Source of the DNA: JACKAN01 sp964502735
Lineage (GTDB): Bacteria; Bdellovibrionota; Bdellovibrionia; Bdellovibrionales; UBA1609
Assembly: GCA_964502735.1 (NCBI GenBank)
Contig: CAZCYD010000020.1
Span: 1-42,526 of the forward strand
DNA: 42,526 nt
Direction of reading: 5' to 3'
A program made the position numbers and the translations under genes. The notes below the pieces were generated by a model that saw only the letters and a list, made by a program, of their open reading frames with translations, ran no database searches and was not told the origin of the DNA. Numbering within the stretch: position 1 is the stretch's first letter; each line of letters begins with the position of its first letter. Positions 32,129 to 40,835 of the stretch are shown piece by piece.

Positions 32129-32416
32129 TTATTCTGCGGCAGGAAACCTTTCGGGCCCTTGGTTCTCAGGAGCTGGACAGATATCCTGATGATAGTCACT
32201 GGCACCCCAGCACATCCAGGACTTGGCCAAGAGAACCTTCTCTTTTTGTTGTATTGGGTAGTAACTGGGATATTGAATATGGTCTAGGGTGGTAACAACC
32301 CTTCGTTGGGTCCCCTTTTCTTCATTTTCAATTATTAGCTCGTAGGCTCTGTATTCTGCCAGGCTAGAAGGAATTGGAATGATGATAATAAGAAAGAGAA
32401 ATCTTATGAGTCTCAT
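32129..32416 (-). CDS. small secreted hypothetical protein
   Basis: A 95-residue protein with a signal peptide (RLIRFLFLIIIIPIPSSLA). The mature part (about 75 residues) has a beta-like N-terminal half ELIIENEEKGTQRRVVTTLD, a YPSYYPI motif and two Cys in CWGASDYHQDIC that could form a disulphide. The pattern of a conserved small periplasmic protein is reminiscent of other Bdellovibrionota genomes, but no family is recognised. It is on the same strand as the coiled-coil gene downstream, about 120 nt away, with a hairpin between. Confident as a gene; function unknown. Confidence 0.7.
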   Translation of the reverse strand: MRLIRFLFLIIIIPIPSSLAEYRAYELIIENEEKGTQRRVVTTLDHIQYPSYYPIQQKEKVLLAKSWMCWGASDYHQDICPAPENQGPERFPAAE

Positions 32417-32573
32417 ATAGACTTAAGATCGGCAGAATCTGCAAAAATATGAATTTTCCTAAAACTGTCAAACTTTTAAATAATTCAAATCATGGATAAG
32501 CGTAAGATCTTTTGAATTCATTCTCTGTTGGTTTTCCGTTGAGCTGGAGGCGATTATCCCATGGTGGTCTAAA

Positions 32574-32900
32574 TTAATGTTTAAAGTCGTGAGCGGCTCG
32601 AGCGGTGTTTTCGACTATGTGAAAATAGGCTCTCAGGACGATTTCATAGTTTTCTTTATCAAGATTGGCTAAAAAAATCTTTTTTTCTTCAAAACTTTTC
32701 TTTTGGATCAATTCTAGGAACAGGTCTTGGATCTTATCCATATTTTGAAAGTTGAAGAAGTCTATTTCTTCTGTAGGTCTTCTTAAAATTTCGGCAATAT
32801 CTGCATGATCAAAAAGATGGTGTATGCCTTTTATTGACATGGAGAGAAGAGATTCAATTGCGTCTAAATTTGAGTCTTCTACCAAGAATTGATGCTTCAT
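32574..32900 (-). CDS. hypothetical small soluble protein
   Basis: A 108-residue protein predicted to be mostly helical (SNLDAIESLLSMSIKGIHHLF, then IQDLFLELIQKKSFEEKKIFL). It has several His and Asp and no membrane segment or signal peptide. ATG at 32900 follows AGGGGGG closely, a strong ribosome site, which supports a genuine gene. It lies divergent from the duplicated-domain protein at 33081, sharing the upstream region that carries a good promoter on the other strand. No recognised family. Confidence 0.7.
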   Translation of the reverse strand: MKHQFLVEDSNLDAIESLLSMSIKGIHHLFDHADIAEILRRPTEEIDFFNFQNMDKIQDLFLELIQKKSFEEKKIFLANLDKENYEIVLRAYFHIVENTARAAHDFKH

Positions 32901-33013
32901 TTTGCCCCCCTAGGCACATTTGCATTTGAAATATCCATTGCCATCTAGATCCATTGCTCCTAACTTTAATTCTCTTTTTAAAAAATATTTGAGCAAGAGA
33001 AAAAATCATGAAA

Positions 33014-33042
33014 TTGACATGACCGGTCGTTAGTCCTATCAT
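33014..33042 (+). promoter_or_regulatory. strong sigma70-type promoter with palindromic spacer
   Basis: TTGACA (33014-33019), a 17-nt spacer and TATCAT (33037-33042) form a near-consensus promoter 39 nt ahead of the start at 33081. The spacer contains the palindrome GACCGGTC (33021-33028), a possible operator. Confidence 0.7.
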
Positions 33043-33080
33043 GGTTGTGATAGTTATGAGCAATATGTAAAGAGGTTCAA

Positions 33081-33908
33081 TTGAGTAAAAAGAATGAAGA
33101 TGTGGCGAGAATTGTTATAGATCCTGCAAAAGGGCTTAAGTTTGCTAATGAAGATCAGCTTTACGATCATTTTCAAAAGGAAATCGAAAAACTGGAGAAG
33201 GAGTATGCAGTTATAAGGCCTTCTGATGATATCCCTGAGAATTTACATACGGAGTACGAGCATCAACTTGCGGATACACTTGAGCATCCAGATGAGATTT
33301 GGGTTGATAGAGAGACAATTGAAAATCAGGAAGTTCATATCTTTCTTAAGGAATTTAGCGAAGATGAGGGAAGCCCCCTGTTCCACGTGGCTTTAGCCTA
33401 TTCCGCTGGTGGTGTGCCGAGCTTTGTTTACCTTCATTTTCCTACAACAAAAATGGAATTAGTTGAAAAGTATCAGCGCGGGGAAATTGTGTACGACAGA
33501 ATATTGGAAGAGGCTCCTCGTGGAGCTATCGAGGGTGATGCCTTATTAGAAGGTGATGAGTTAGCTATGGGATTTTACCAGGCTATGTTAAAAGTGAGAT
33601 CCGAAGATGACTTTTCAGAGTCTCAGTTTAGAGATTTTGCTTATTTGCGAGAAACTGCGATTGAAGAGGCCGATGAAATATGGCGACACAATGATCCCTT
33701 TGGCAATGTTCTAGTCAATTTTGTAAAGGAGTTTACAGAAGAGGGGCGAGAACCTTTTCACTATATTGTTGTAACCATTGAGGATGCCGTTTCAAACTCT
33801 CATGCTTTGTTATTTTCTTTTCCGTCAAAGGATCCTAGCTTAATTTCTCGCTACCGGCAGGGAGAAAGTCTGCACGCCGAGGATGTTTCTCAGGAGTCGT
33901 CACATTAG
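33081..33908 (+). CDS. protein with internally duplicated domain, function unknown
   Basis: A 275-residue acidic soluble protein made of two related halves. Residues 71-140 and 198-268 share DEIW, a KEF motif about 18 residues later, SFVYLHFP/LLFSFP and a YxRGE/YRQGE ending. The pattern P-D-E-I-W ... F-P ... Y-R-x-G-E is weakly like BECR-fold (barnase-EndoU-colicin E5-RelE) nuclease-related domains; this is a guess that needs profile searches. The N-terminal 65 residues are a charged helix. TTG at 33081 is the start with AGAGG 5 nt upstream, driven by the near-consensus promoter at 33014. No toxin-antitoxin partner is clear, unless the divergent 108-residue protein serves that role. Confidence 0.72.
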   Translation: MSKKNEDVARIVIDPAKGLKFANEDQLYDHFQKEIEKLEKEYAVIRPSDDIPENLHTEYEHQLADTLEHPDEIWVDRETIENQEVHIFLKEFSEDEGSPLFHVALAYSAGGVPSFVYLHFPTTKMELVEKYQRGEIVYDRILEEAPRGAIEGDALLEGDELAMGFYQAMLKVRSEDDFSESQFRDFAYLRETAIEEADEIWRHNDPFGNVLVNFVKEFTEEGREPFHYIVVTIEDAVSNSHALLFSFPSKDPSLISRYRQGESLHAEDVSQESSH

Positions 33909-33939
33909 TCTTTTTGGTGTCTGCCCTTAAATTGGGGGT

Positions 33940-34689
33940 TCAGTTGCAAAGCCCTTGTGTTTCTTGATAGAATTGCCACTCTGTGTAACCAGAATCCTTA
34001 ATGTTGTAGTTGGGGTGTAAGGCCACAAGATTTGGAGCGTGGGTTTCTGCGTAGATGTTAGGGTCGGCGGCAAAGGCGGGCAAGAGAACATTTGTGGTGG
34101 TCAAAGCCTCATTACCTGTGCTGGAGTCATAGGTGTTGAGCATAACAGCGTCGTATTGCAAGTCCATCCCCACCATGACAATTATGACTTTGCTTAAAAA
34201 ATTATTAATGGTGGTGTTGGCTAAGTTGTTATCGTTAATCAATTTCTCGATTGTGGATTTAGAAATGGAAGTGATTAGCTCATTGTTTAACCATTTTCCA
34301 TCCTGAGATTGAAAGTACATTCCTACAGGGGTGCTATTGACATAAGGAGAGCCTGGAGTGTCTTCATTCCATCGAAAAGCTTGAATATAAAAGTTGTCGT
34401 TACTTTTGAGCTGGGTGGGAGCGGTTTTGATTTTAAGACGTATGTAGTCCCAAATATATTGGTTGGTCATGGGATTTAAAAAGGTTGTGACGACTCCACT
34501 CAAGTGCGTTGTTGAAAAACTATTGCAGTGAGAGTAAAAGCCAACAGGAGTTAAGTTATCGTCTGTAATAGGATCTGTGCCACGGCTCGAAATGTCTGTG
34601 CTGGACATGCTCGAATTAGATTTTTTTGAGGCACCGCAACCCAAAATAAATATACTGAACATTAAGGCTAAAAATAATTTTCCCCTCAT
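33940..34689 (-). CDS. putative lipoprotein, unknown function
   Basis: A 249-residue lipoprotein (lipobox ILGC, Cys18) with a Ser/Asn-rich linker after the Cys and a globular domain from about residue 45. Motifs visible are short ones only, such as FYIQAFRWNEDTPGSPY and VALHPNYNIKDSGYTEW. No family recognised; such proteins are common surface lipoproteins in this group. ATG at 34689 follows a GGGGGAG Shine-Dalgarno that is itself the 3' arm of a hairpin (see 34694-34710). The gene stands alone, convergent with the duplicated-domain gene. Annotated as a lipoprotein with good confidence. Confidence 0.78.
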   Translation of the reverse strand: MRGKLFLALMFSIFILGCGASKKSNSSMSSTDISSRGTDPITDDNLTPVGFYSHCNSFSTTHLSGVVTTFLNPMTNQYIWDYIRLKIKTAPTQLKSNDNFYIQAFRWNEDTPGSPYVNSTPVGMYFQSQDGKWLNNELITSISKSTIEKLINDNNLANTTINNFLSKVIIVMVGMDLQYDAVMLNTYDSSTGNEALTTTNVLLPAFAADPNIYAETHAPNLVALHPNYNIKDSGYTEWQFYQETQGLCN

Positions 34690-34693
34690 AACT

Positions 34694-34710
34694 CCCCCTA
34701 TACTTGGGGG
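34694..34710 (-). promoter_or_regulatory. hairpin sequestering the Shine-Dalgarno site
   Basis: On the minus strand CCCCC-AAGTATA-GGGGG forms a hairpin whose 3' arm is the Shine-Dalgarno region of the lipoprotein gene (GGGGGAG, 4-6 nt before ATG at 34689). If it forms in the mRNA it would block translation until melted or bound. Confidence 0.5.
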
Positions 34711-34938
34711 TCCTTCGTTTAAAACAAAAAACCCTCCGAAGTGTCATCCCATTAATCAACCAAAGCCGTATTAAATAATTAAGCAAAGTAAATGCCATAT
34801 GCGAGCAGCTTCAAATAAAATAGTCCAATAATATTAGTAGGTTAATCTGTATCATAACGAAACATTTTGGCTTTTATGGCTTTGGGAATCGAATTTTCAA
34901 AGTTGAAACTCAAAGTCAGCCCCATTATAATTCCAACT

Positions 34939-35856
34939 ATGTTAAATAATTTGAGTTTTCTAAGATCTGTCGCTTTTCTTGTCACTTGCATGTTCTCCGT
35001 CTCCTGCTCTCAGGTTTTAAAGAGGGCTTCCATTTTAGAGCCTTTAAAAAGTGACGACAGTGTGGAGTTGAGATTGGGTTCACATACTGGCAGAACAGAA
35101 GTTGTCGATTATTATTCACATTCTAAGGTTAAGGCTTTTGAGTTGAATCAGTTGGTAAGAGAAAAGGATGAGGTTGTGGAATTTACAACCAAAACTTTGA
35201 CTTTAACGAGTGAAGAAAACCCTAATCTCATAAGAAACCTAGTCACAACAATCAAAAAGGATGGGATTGTAGACTTACATGATTTGGCTTTTCCAGAGCT
35301 TGAGGAAAGAATTGAATTTGTATTTTCGCCTGATGCGCAGGTTTTGTATGCGGGAGGTTACTCTGAGTCGAGCGTGTTTTTTGTTCCCCCTTTGTCTTTG
35401 CCGACGAGTCCAGTGAAAATAGGGGATACATGGGAGATGCATCGATCTTGGGTCAGTGCTAAGAATAATATCCCTCTAAAGCTGAGTATGGTGACAATCT
35501 TTAAGGGGCTTTATCCCTGTGGCAAGAACCGCTGTGCAGACTTGGAGATTTCTGGAGAGGTGGGAATTATCGCGACTTTTAGTAAGGATAGCCAGTTCTC
35601 AAGCCAAATATCTGGACGCCTATTATTTTCTGTCGAAAGTGGAACAATAGTGTGGTCTCAGGTTAAGAGTGTGGAATCTCTAGCAACGAATGATGCCAAA
35701 TTTAGTATACGCTCATGTTTAGCTTCTCAGCTTAAAGAACCAAAAGACGAAGTTTGGTTGGGGAGTGCAATGAGATCCAAAAAAGTGGAAAGTGAATGCG
35801 ACCCATTGATTGATGGCATTATTGTCCCTGGAGTTGTTCCATATTCAGAGATTTAA
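34939..35856 (+). CDS. putative lipoprotein, unknown function
   Basis: A 305-residue lipoprotein: a signal peptide LRSVAFLVTCMFSVSC with lipobox Cys23, then a predominantly beta-strand mature domain. Pairs such as GKNRCADLEISGEVG and the late Cys residues (RSCLAS, SECDPL) may form disulphides. No family is recognised. ATG at 34939 is preferred over 34867 because the signal peptide then has normal length; neither start has a clear ribosome site. The 3' end overlaps the convergent mutS2 gene by 4 nt. Confident as a lipoprotein, not as to role. Confidence 0.75.
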   Translation: MLNNLSFLRSVAFLVTCMFSVSCSQVLKRASILEPLKSDDSVELRLGSHTGRTEVVDYYSHSKVKAFELNQLVREKDEVVEFTTKTLTLTSEENPNLIRNLVTTIKKDGIVDLHDLAFPELEERIEFVFSPDAQVLYAGGYSESSVFFVPPLSLPTSPVKIGDTWEMHRSWVSAKNNIPLKLSMVTIFKGLYPCGKNRCADLEISGEVGIIATFSKDSQFSSQISGRLLFSVESGTIVWSQVKSVESLATNDAKFSIRSCLASQLKEPKDEVWLGSAMRSKKVESECDPLIDGIIVPGVVPYSEI

Positions 35857-38180
35857 TCTTTTAACTCCACCCATGTGATACCGTCTCCGCCGCTATCCTT
35901 TGTGCCGGCCATCCACTTTTTAACGTAGGGACTCCTTGATAGATAACTTCGAATGGATCGTTTTAGAGTTTCTGTACCGTGTCCGTGAATAACTTTTATG
36001 CGATCCTCACTGTTAAGAGCCGCTGTATCAAGTTGGAGTTCCAATTTGCTTACTGCGTCCTCAATGTTGAGACCTCTTAGATCTACAGTGCGATCTCCTC
36101 CATGGGAACTCATTTGAAATAAAGAGGTTTTGCGTAAGACTTCTGTAGTTGGATTTTGAACTTTTTCGGGAGGTTTTAGCTCTGTCCAGGGCAATACAAG
36201 TCTCATAGATTTAGATAGCACTGGAACTTCACCTTTATTATTGGGGCGTCCTTGAACAATACCATCTGAATTCAGTTGACTAACAAATACCTTAGATCCG
36301 GGTGGATAACGGCGAGTAAACTCCTCTGCTGTTTCAATTTTAAATGACTTTTCTACGTTCGAACTTGCTTTTACAACTGTGGGCATTTCAACTTTGATTT
36401 TTTGTAAGTTCTCGTGTTTTTTAAAAGTTTCCTTAACTTTAGCCTCTTGTATAATTTGTTCGAGTTTTTTTTCAGCTTCTTCCACGGCCTTTTCTAATAG
36501 TTTCTCTTTTTTTGTTTCGATTTCTAAAAATAGAGCTTGATACTTGCTCTTTTCTTTTTCAGCTTTGTTCTGCTCGGTCTGTAATTGTCGACGCAATGCC
36601 ATTAATTCGCTCTTCATGCTTTCAACTTCTTTAAGACTCTCCTGGTATTTTCTGTGTTCTGGACTTAAAAAATCAAAGGCTCTGTCTATGATATGGGAAG
36701 AAACGCCAACTCTTAGAGCTGTCTGAATAGCCAAAGACTGTCCTGGAACCCCCATCAAAAACTGGTAAGTGGGGCCTGTATTTTTGTCAAATTCAAGGCT
36801 GCCATTTATAACTCCGGAGAACTCCTCCCAGCCTTTTTTAAGGGAGCCGAGGTGTGAGGTTATCACGCCAAAAACATCGTGATTGGCATAGGTTTCAATA
36901 AAGCTTTTTGCCAGGGCACCACCCTCTTCGGGATCTGTGGAACCACAAATTTCATCAATAAGTAAGAGGTTCTCGGGACCCATACACTTCGTGGCTTCAT
37001 TGAGATGTTTAAGGTGAGCGGCAAAAGTGCTAAGTTGTTCATCTACGCTTTGGGCATCTCCCACTGCGACCAGGATTTTCTTAAAGAAAGGCAATTGAGA
37101 ACCTTTTTCTGCACAAATTGGCAGTCCACATCTTGCCATATGTGCAGCTAAACCAATAGACTTGAGAAGAACTGTTTTTCCTCCAGCATTGGGTCCTGAT
37201 AGGATCAGAATTTTATTTTTTGCATCAAGCTTTATTGTGTTTCCGATAACGTCCTGATTGTGAAGTAAAAGAACGGGATTTTTCAGGTTTATAAGTGAGA
37301 GAGTTCCCTCCGTGAACTCACAAGTAGAACTTTGAAGTTGATCACAAAGCTGAGCCTTAGAGAATTGAATATCGCAAAAAATCAGGGTGTCTTTAGAAGA
37401 AATAAATAGCTCATATTGATTGGCCAAATATTGGGAAAGCTCTTTTAAGAGCCTTTCGATCTCTAATTCAATTTCTTGTTCGATCTCTCGCAGTCGATTG
37501 TTAATGGGGACAATCTCTTGGGGTTCCATAAATACCGTCTGCCGACTATGGCTGGAGGCGTGAATGATCCCATCAAAATTGTGTTGCATTCCGCTTTTAA
37601 TAGGTAATACCCAGCGTCCCTCTCGATTAGTTACATAACGATCTTGTAGTAGGGCCTCCATCTCATATTTATGAACAATTTTATCTAATGTCTTTTGAAC
37701 CTGATTGGATTGAGATTTTTTTTCTTCATACAGTTTAAATAAAAGCTCACTTGCGTCAGTGCGAATACTTCCGTCCGAAGTCATAATTTGTTCAATGGCA
37801 GATAAGGGCTCTTCAGCATTCATGAGTTGTGCCGATAAATTGTGTCCCCATTCTGTGTCGGCCTTGTTAAGAATTTCTTTAAGAGCCATTGTTTCTATGC
37901 AAAAGTGGCGAATATCCTTGAGCTCTAGGGTTTTCAAGGTGGCTCTTTTTTGTAAACGAGGTAACCATGTAGAACAAAGGTCTAAGCTCTCCATAAAAGG
38001 ACGTTGTCCAAAACTCATAATTTCTTGGGCACAAATTATATTGTTAAAACTAGCGCGACATTCTTGTGCATTTTGTAGAGGTTGTATATTCGCGAGCTCT
38101 TGGCGGGCTAAATCGCTGGTGGCATTACGGTTAAGTCTACTGATAATTTGGTTCCAGTCTAAATTATTAATCCCGTTCAC
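35853..38180 (-). CDS. mutS2: MutS2 ATPase/endonuclease
   Basis: A 775-residue MutS2 protein: a helical core (to about 300), then an ABC-type ATPase with Walker A GPNAGGKTVLLKS (near 330) and LLLIDEICGSTDPEEGG, a long Lys/Glu-rich coiled coil (about 515-600), and a C-terminal Smr domain (about 695-775) with VDLRGLNIEDAV and VIHGHGTETLK. Unlike MutS it lacks mismatch-recognition domains. MutS2 family proteins suppress homologous recombination or rescue collided ribosomes, depending on species. The start ATG at 38180 overlaps the lnt frame by 14 nt, so it may be cotranscribed with lnt. High confidence. Confidence 0.93.
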   Translation of the reverse strand: MNGINNLDWNQIISRLNRNATSDLARQELANIQPLQNAQECRASFNNIICAQEIMSFGQRPFMESLDLCSTWLPRLQKRATLKTLELKDIRHFCIETMALKEILNKADTEWGHNLSAQLMNAEEPLSAIEQIMTSDGSIRTDASELLFKLYEEKKSQSNQVQKTLDKIVHKYEMEALLQDRYVTNREGRWVLPIKSGMQHNFDGIIHASSHSRQTVFMEPQEIVPINNRLREIEQEIELEIERLLKELSQYLANQYELFISSKDTLIFCDIQFSKAQLCDQLQSSTCEFTEGTLSLINLKNPVLLLHNQDVIGNTIKLDAKNKILILSGPNAGGKTVLLKSIGLAAHMARCGLPICAEKGSQLPFFKKILVAVGDAQSVDEQLSTFAAHLKHLNEATKCMGPENLLLIDEICGSTDPEEGGALAKSFIETYANHDVFGVITSHLGSLKKGWEEFSGVINGSLEFDKNTGPTYQFLMGVPGQSLAIQTALRVGVSSHIIDRAFDFLSPEHRKYQESLKEVESMKSELMALRRQLQTEQNKAEKEKSKYQALFLEIETKKEKLLEKAVEEAEKKLEQIIQEAKVKETFKKHENLQKIKVEMPTVVKASSNVEKSFKIETAEEFTRRYPPGSKVFVSQLNSDGIVQGRPNNKGEVPVLSKSMRLVLPWTELKPPEKVQNPTTEVLRKTSLFQMSSHGGDRTVDLRGLNIEDAVSKLELQLDTAALNSEDRIKVIHGHGTETLKRSIRSYLSRSPYVKKWMAGTKDSGGDGITWVELKD

Positions 38181-39735
38181 TTTGTTTTGGCCTCCAAGGG
38201 TATCCGATGAGAAAAACTAAAAATAATACAAGTACGATCCGATTTAAATAAAAATTATTCTGATAAAAGGTCGAGGGGGGGGTTTGTTTATATGGTAGAG
38301 TGTAAATATGTGCCCATTCTTTATCCAATGGGGATTTTTCAAGAACTTCTCCACTTGCAAGCATAACTGTACTTATTCCTGTGTTTGTAGATCTGATAAC
38401 TGGACGACGAAATTCAATACCCCTAGCTAGTGTCATTGTGAGGTGTTGGTAAGGCTCTTGCCACCAGCCGAACCAAGAGTCATTTGTTACATTCACAATA
38501 AGTTCCGATCCCCTTATCGCTAAGCCTCTAGAAAATGCGGGCTCCAGGCTTTCATAGCAAATTTGGGCACCAAGTTTTGTATCCAAAAAAGGAATCGCCA
38601 TGGGGCCAGATCCTCTTAAAAAGTCGGCAACCATAGGCAGCCAATTTTTAAGAAAGGGAAAGGTGTCTGAACCGGGAATGTATTCTCCAAAGGCCAGCAG
38701 ATGGGTTTTATTGTATGGGTGGGGATCTACGACGCCGTTTCCGTCAATAAAAAAAAGCGAGTTGGCAGACTTATTAGTGATATTGTCACGGTAATAAGCT
38801 CCAGTGATAAGAGGGAGTTGGTTCTCTCTTATAAATTGTATTAATCGTCTTTTTTGAGCCCCAGTCTGAAGATTCAGATAATCAGGAAACGCCGTTTCTG
38901 GCCAGATGGCAAAATCGGGAGTTAAGCTTTGGTTGAGACTCTCTGATGTGAGTTTAAAAAATTTATCGACTATTGTGGATCTAAATCCCATTCCTTGTTC
39001 GGCATAGATCTTTTGCTGATTGGGTATATTGGCTTGTACAATAAGAGGGCGAATGATGGAGTCTGTGACTTCCCAGCGTTTAACCACAAATGTGCCAAGG
39101 CTATTTAACAATAATAAAAAGAATAGAGTGATGACAAAAGTTATCAGACTTTTTTTTGTTTTTCTGTGAATCCAAACCCATAGAAAAATAGAGTTAAAGA
39201 CAATCATGAGTGAACTCAGGCCTTCGAAGCCTATAAATTCAGCAAGTTGATAGATGGGAAGTTTGACCCACATTAAAGTATAGGACAAATTCCACTTAAA
39301 GATAGTCTGGAGGAAAATTTCACAAAGCGCCATTATGGGGGCAAGCAAGAGTATTTTGGCAGTGAGGGGTAGGGAAGGGAGTTTTTTTGTGATCAATAGC
39401 CAAAAGAGTCCTGCTACCGGTATATAGTAATTAGCAAAAGAGCAAAAAATGAGCATTCCCAGTATGGAGACGATCCAGGGGAGTCCACCAAACTCGTGAA
39501 TATTGTAGGCTATCCAACTAAAGCCAATACTGGTTAGTAAGAATTGGCTAATCCACCCTGAGATGAAAATCTTTTTATAGGATTTCTGTTTCATCCAATA
39601 AATCCAAAGGGGAACAAAGCCAAATAATGTTGCCCAAGGAGGAAAGGGGATATAGCTGGTTCCTATGAGAAGGCCAGAGTAAATTGGCAATTGATATTCT
39701 TTCAAAAAATGTTTTAATGTGAGTTGGAGCTTCAT
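38167..39735 (-). CDS. lnt: apolipoprotein N-acyltransferase
   Basis: A 522-residue membrane enzyme with eight or so helices and a periplasmic carbon-nitrogen hydrolase domain. The catalytic Glu is in WPETAFPDY (near 280), the Lys in YNKTHLLAFGEYIPG (near 343) and the Cys in AQICYESLEPAF (near 392), exactly as in Lnt. It adds the third acyl chain to lipoproteins, in line with the many lipoproteins in this window. Length is usual. ATG at 39735; it is divergent from the zinc-ribbon gene and followed directly by mutS2 (14-nt overlap). High confidence. Confidence 0.94.
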   Translation of the reverse strand: MKLQLTLKHFLKEYQLPIYSGLLIGTSYIPFPPWATLFGFVPLWIYWMKQKSYKKIFISGWISQFLLTSIGFSWIAYNIHEFGGLPWIVSILGMLIFCSFANYYIPVAGLFWLLITKKLPSLPLTAKILLLAPIMALCEIFLQTIFKWNLSYTLMWVKLPIYQLAEFIGFEGLSSLMIVFNSIFLWVWIHRKTKKSLITFVITLFFLLLLNSLGTFVVKRWEVTDSIIRPLIVQANIPNQQKIYAEQGMGFRSTIVDKFFKLTSESLNQSLTPDFAIWPETAFPDYLNLQTGAQKRRLIQFIRENQLPLITGAYYRDNITNKSANSLFFIDGNGVVDPHPYNKTHLLAFGEYIPGSDTFPFLKNWLPMVADFLRGSGPMAIPFLDTKLGAQICYESLEPAFSRGLAIRGSELIVNVTNDSWFGWWQEPYQHLTMTLARGIEFRRPVIRSTNTGISTVMLASGEVLEKSPLDKEWAHIYTLPYKQTPPSTFYQNNFYLNRIVLVLFLVFLIGYPWRPKQSERD

Positions 39736-39772
39736 ATTATGATTCTTACCATTAGTTATAAAGGGGAGTCAG

Positions 39773-40774
39773 TTGGAAAAGATTTTTGATAAACAATTTG
39801 ATAAACAATTTGATAAACAATTTGATAAGCAAAGTGTTAACCAAGAACAGGGACAGGAATATAGAAAGGAACATGTTAAAGAGCATGTTAAAGCGCATAG
39901 CCAAGATCATAGCCAAGATCATATAAAAGTCCGTTGTCCACAGTGTTTCAAACTGTATAGAGTTGATTTCTCTTCGGTCGCCTTACATAGGCCTAAGTTC
40001 CAATGCACTCAATGCCAAGAAAAATTTAGCCTGCAAATCCAGGACTGTCAGGGTCTCGATGAGATTATTGGGTTTTCTGAAAGCTGGGAGGAAAAAAGCA
40101 CAAATGAGGAAGATGTGATTTCGAGTTTTGCGCAACGCAATGATGTTTTGGGCATAGAAAGCCCCCTGGACTCGCTTCAGCAAAATAAGAAAAGCGAGGA
40201 AAAAACTGTCTTTAAACCAGAAGAGAGAAGCCATAAAGAGTTAGATAAAGAGGGAGTCCCCTGCCCCAAGTGTGAAACTTTAAATCCGATCGGATCTTTG
40301 GAGTGTAAACACTGTCACGTTGTTATAAAAAAATTTGTAGAAATTAAAAAAGACCCTTCACTTGTCAACGTGCCACAGAAATTAAAAGAAATATGGCAAA
40401 TGGTTCTCAACCACTATGAAGACGAAGATCTACATCAAGAGTTTATTCGTCAATGCAGGAAGCTAAACCGACTTGAGTTCGCAGCTAGTCGATATAAAAA
40501 AATTTTGGATGCTCAGCCTCAAGAAGAATTGGCATTAAGGTTTAGGAGAGAAATAGTTGCACTGGCGAGTATTGCTCCCGAGCTAACGACAACTTCGACA
40601 AAGGTGAATCCTATTGACAAACCCAAGATGCGAGTACCATTTACCTCAATAGCTATGCTATTGAGCTCGATATTGATGTTTGTAGGGTATATGACCCCTG
40701 AGTTCAGAAATCTGATGGGAATCGGAGCCGCTTTTTTGTTTATTACTACTGCCATACGACTCATATTCAAGTGA
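39773..40774 (+). CDS. zinc-ribbon membrane protein with tetrapeptide repeats
   Basis: A 333-residue protein. Residues 1-55 are repetitive: FDKQ four times, then EHVK/AHSQ/DHSQ-like units. Two zinc ribbons follow, CPQC...CTQC (Cys55, 58, 78, 81; MJ0042-type) and CPKC...CKHC (Cys164, 167, 178, 181). A helical stretch (about 200-260) and two C-terminal transmembrane helices (from about 285) end the chain. MJ0042-type ribbons occur in many delta-group regulatory or envelope proteins. TTG at 39773 with AGGGGAG upstream is the start. The repetitive 5' end suggests length variation by slippage. It is divergent from lnt. Role unknown. Confidence 0.8.
   Translation: MEKIFDKQFDKQFDKQFDKQSVNQEQGQEYRKEHVKEHVKAHSQDHSQDHIKVRCPQCFKLYRVDFSSVALHRPKFQCTQCQEKFSLQIQDCQGLDEIIGFSESWEEKSTNEEDVISSFAQRNDVLGIESPLDSLQQNKKSEEKTVFKPEERSHKELDKEGVPCPKCETLNPIGSLECKHCHVVIKKFVEIKKDPSLVNVPQKLKEIWQMVLNHYEDEDLHQEFIRQCRKLNRLEFAASRYKKILDAQPQEELALRFRREIVALASIAPELTTTSTKVNPIDKPKMRVPFTSIAMLLSSILMFVGYMTPEFRNLMGIGAAFLFITTAIRLIFK
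39785..39928 (+). repeat. two tracts of 12-nt tandem repeats in the zinc-ribbon gene
   Basis: TTTGATAAACAA is repeated four times (39785-39832, last copy with one change), and a second tract of five related 12-nt units (39869-39928: GAACATGTTAAA, GAGCATGTTAAA, GCGCATAGCCAA, GATCATAGCCAA, GATCATATAAAA) follows. Both keep the reading frame. Confidence 0.9.
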
Positions 40775-40802
40775 GTTGCAATTTAAATCTTAAGGTTAAA
40801 TC

Positions 40803-40829
40803 TTGACGCATTTTATCCGTGAATTTGGG
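40803..40829 (+). repeat. dispersed 27-bp element, copy E
   Basis: TTGACGCATTTTATCCGT then GAATTTGGG; differs from copy A at two positions and is preceded by AAATC as in copy B. It lies between the zinc-ribbon and subtilisin genes, which are convergent. Confidence 0.88.
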
Positions 40830-40835
40830 ATGAAA

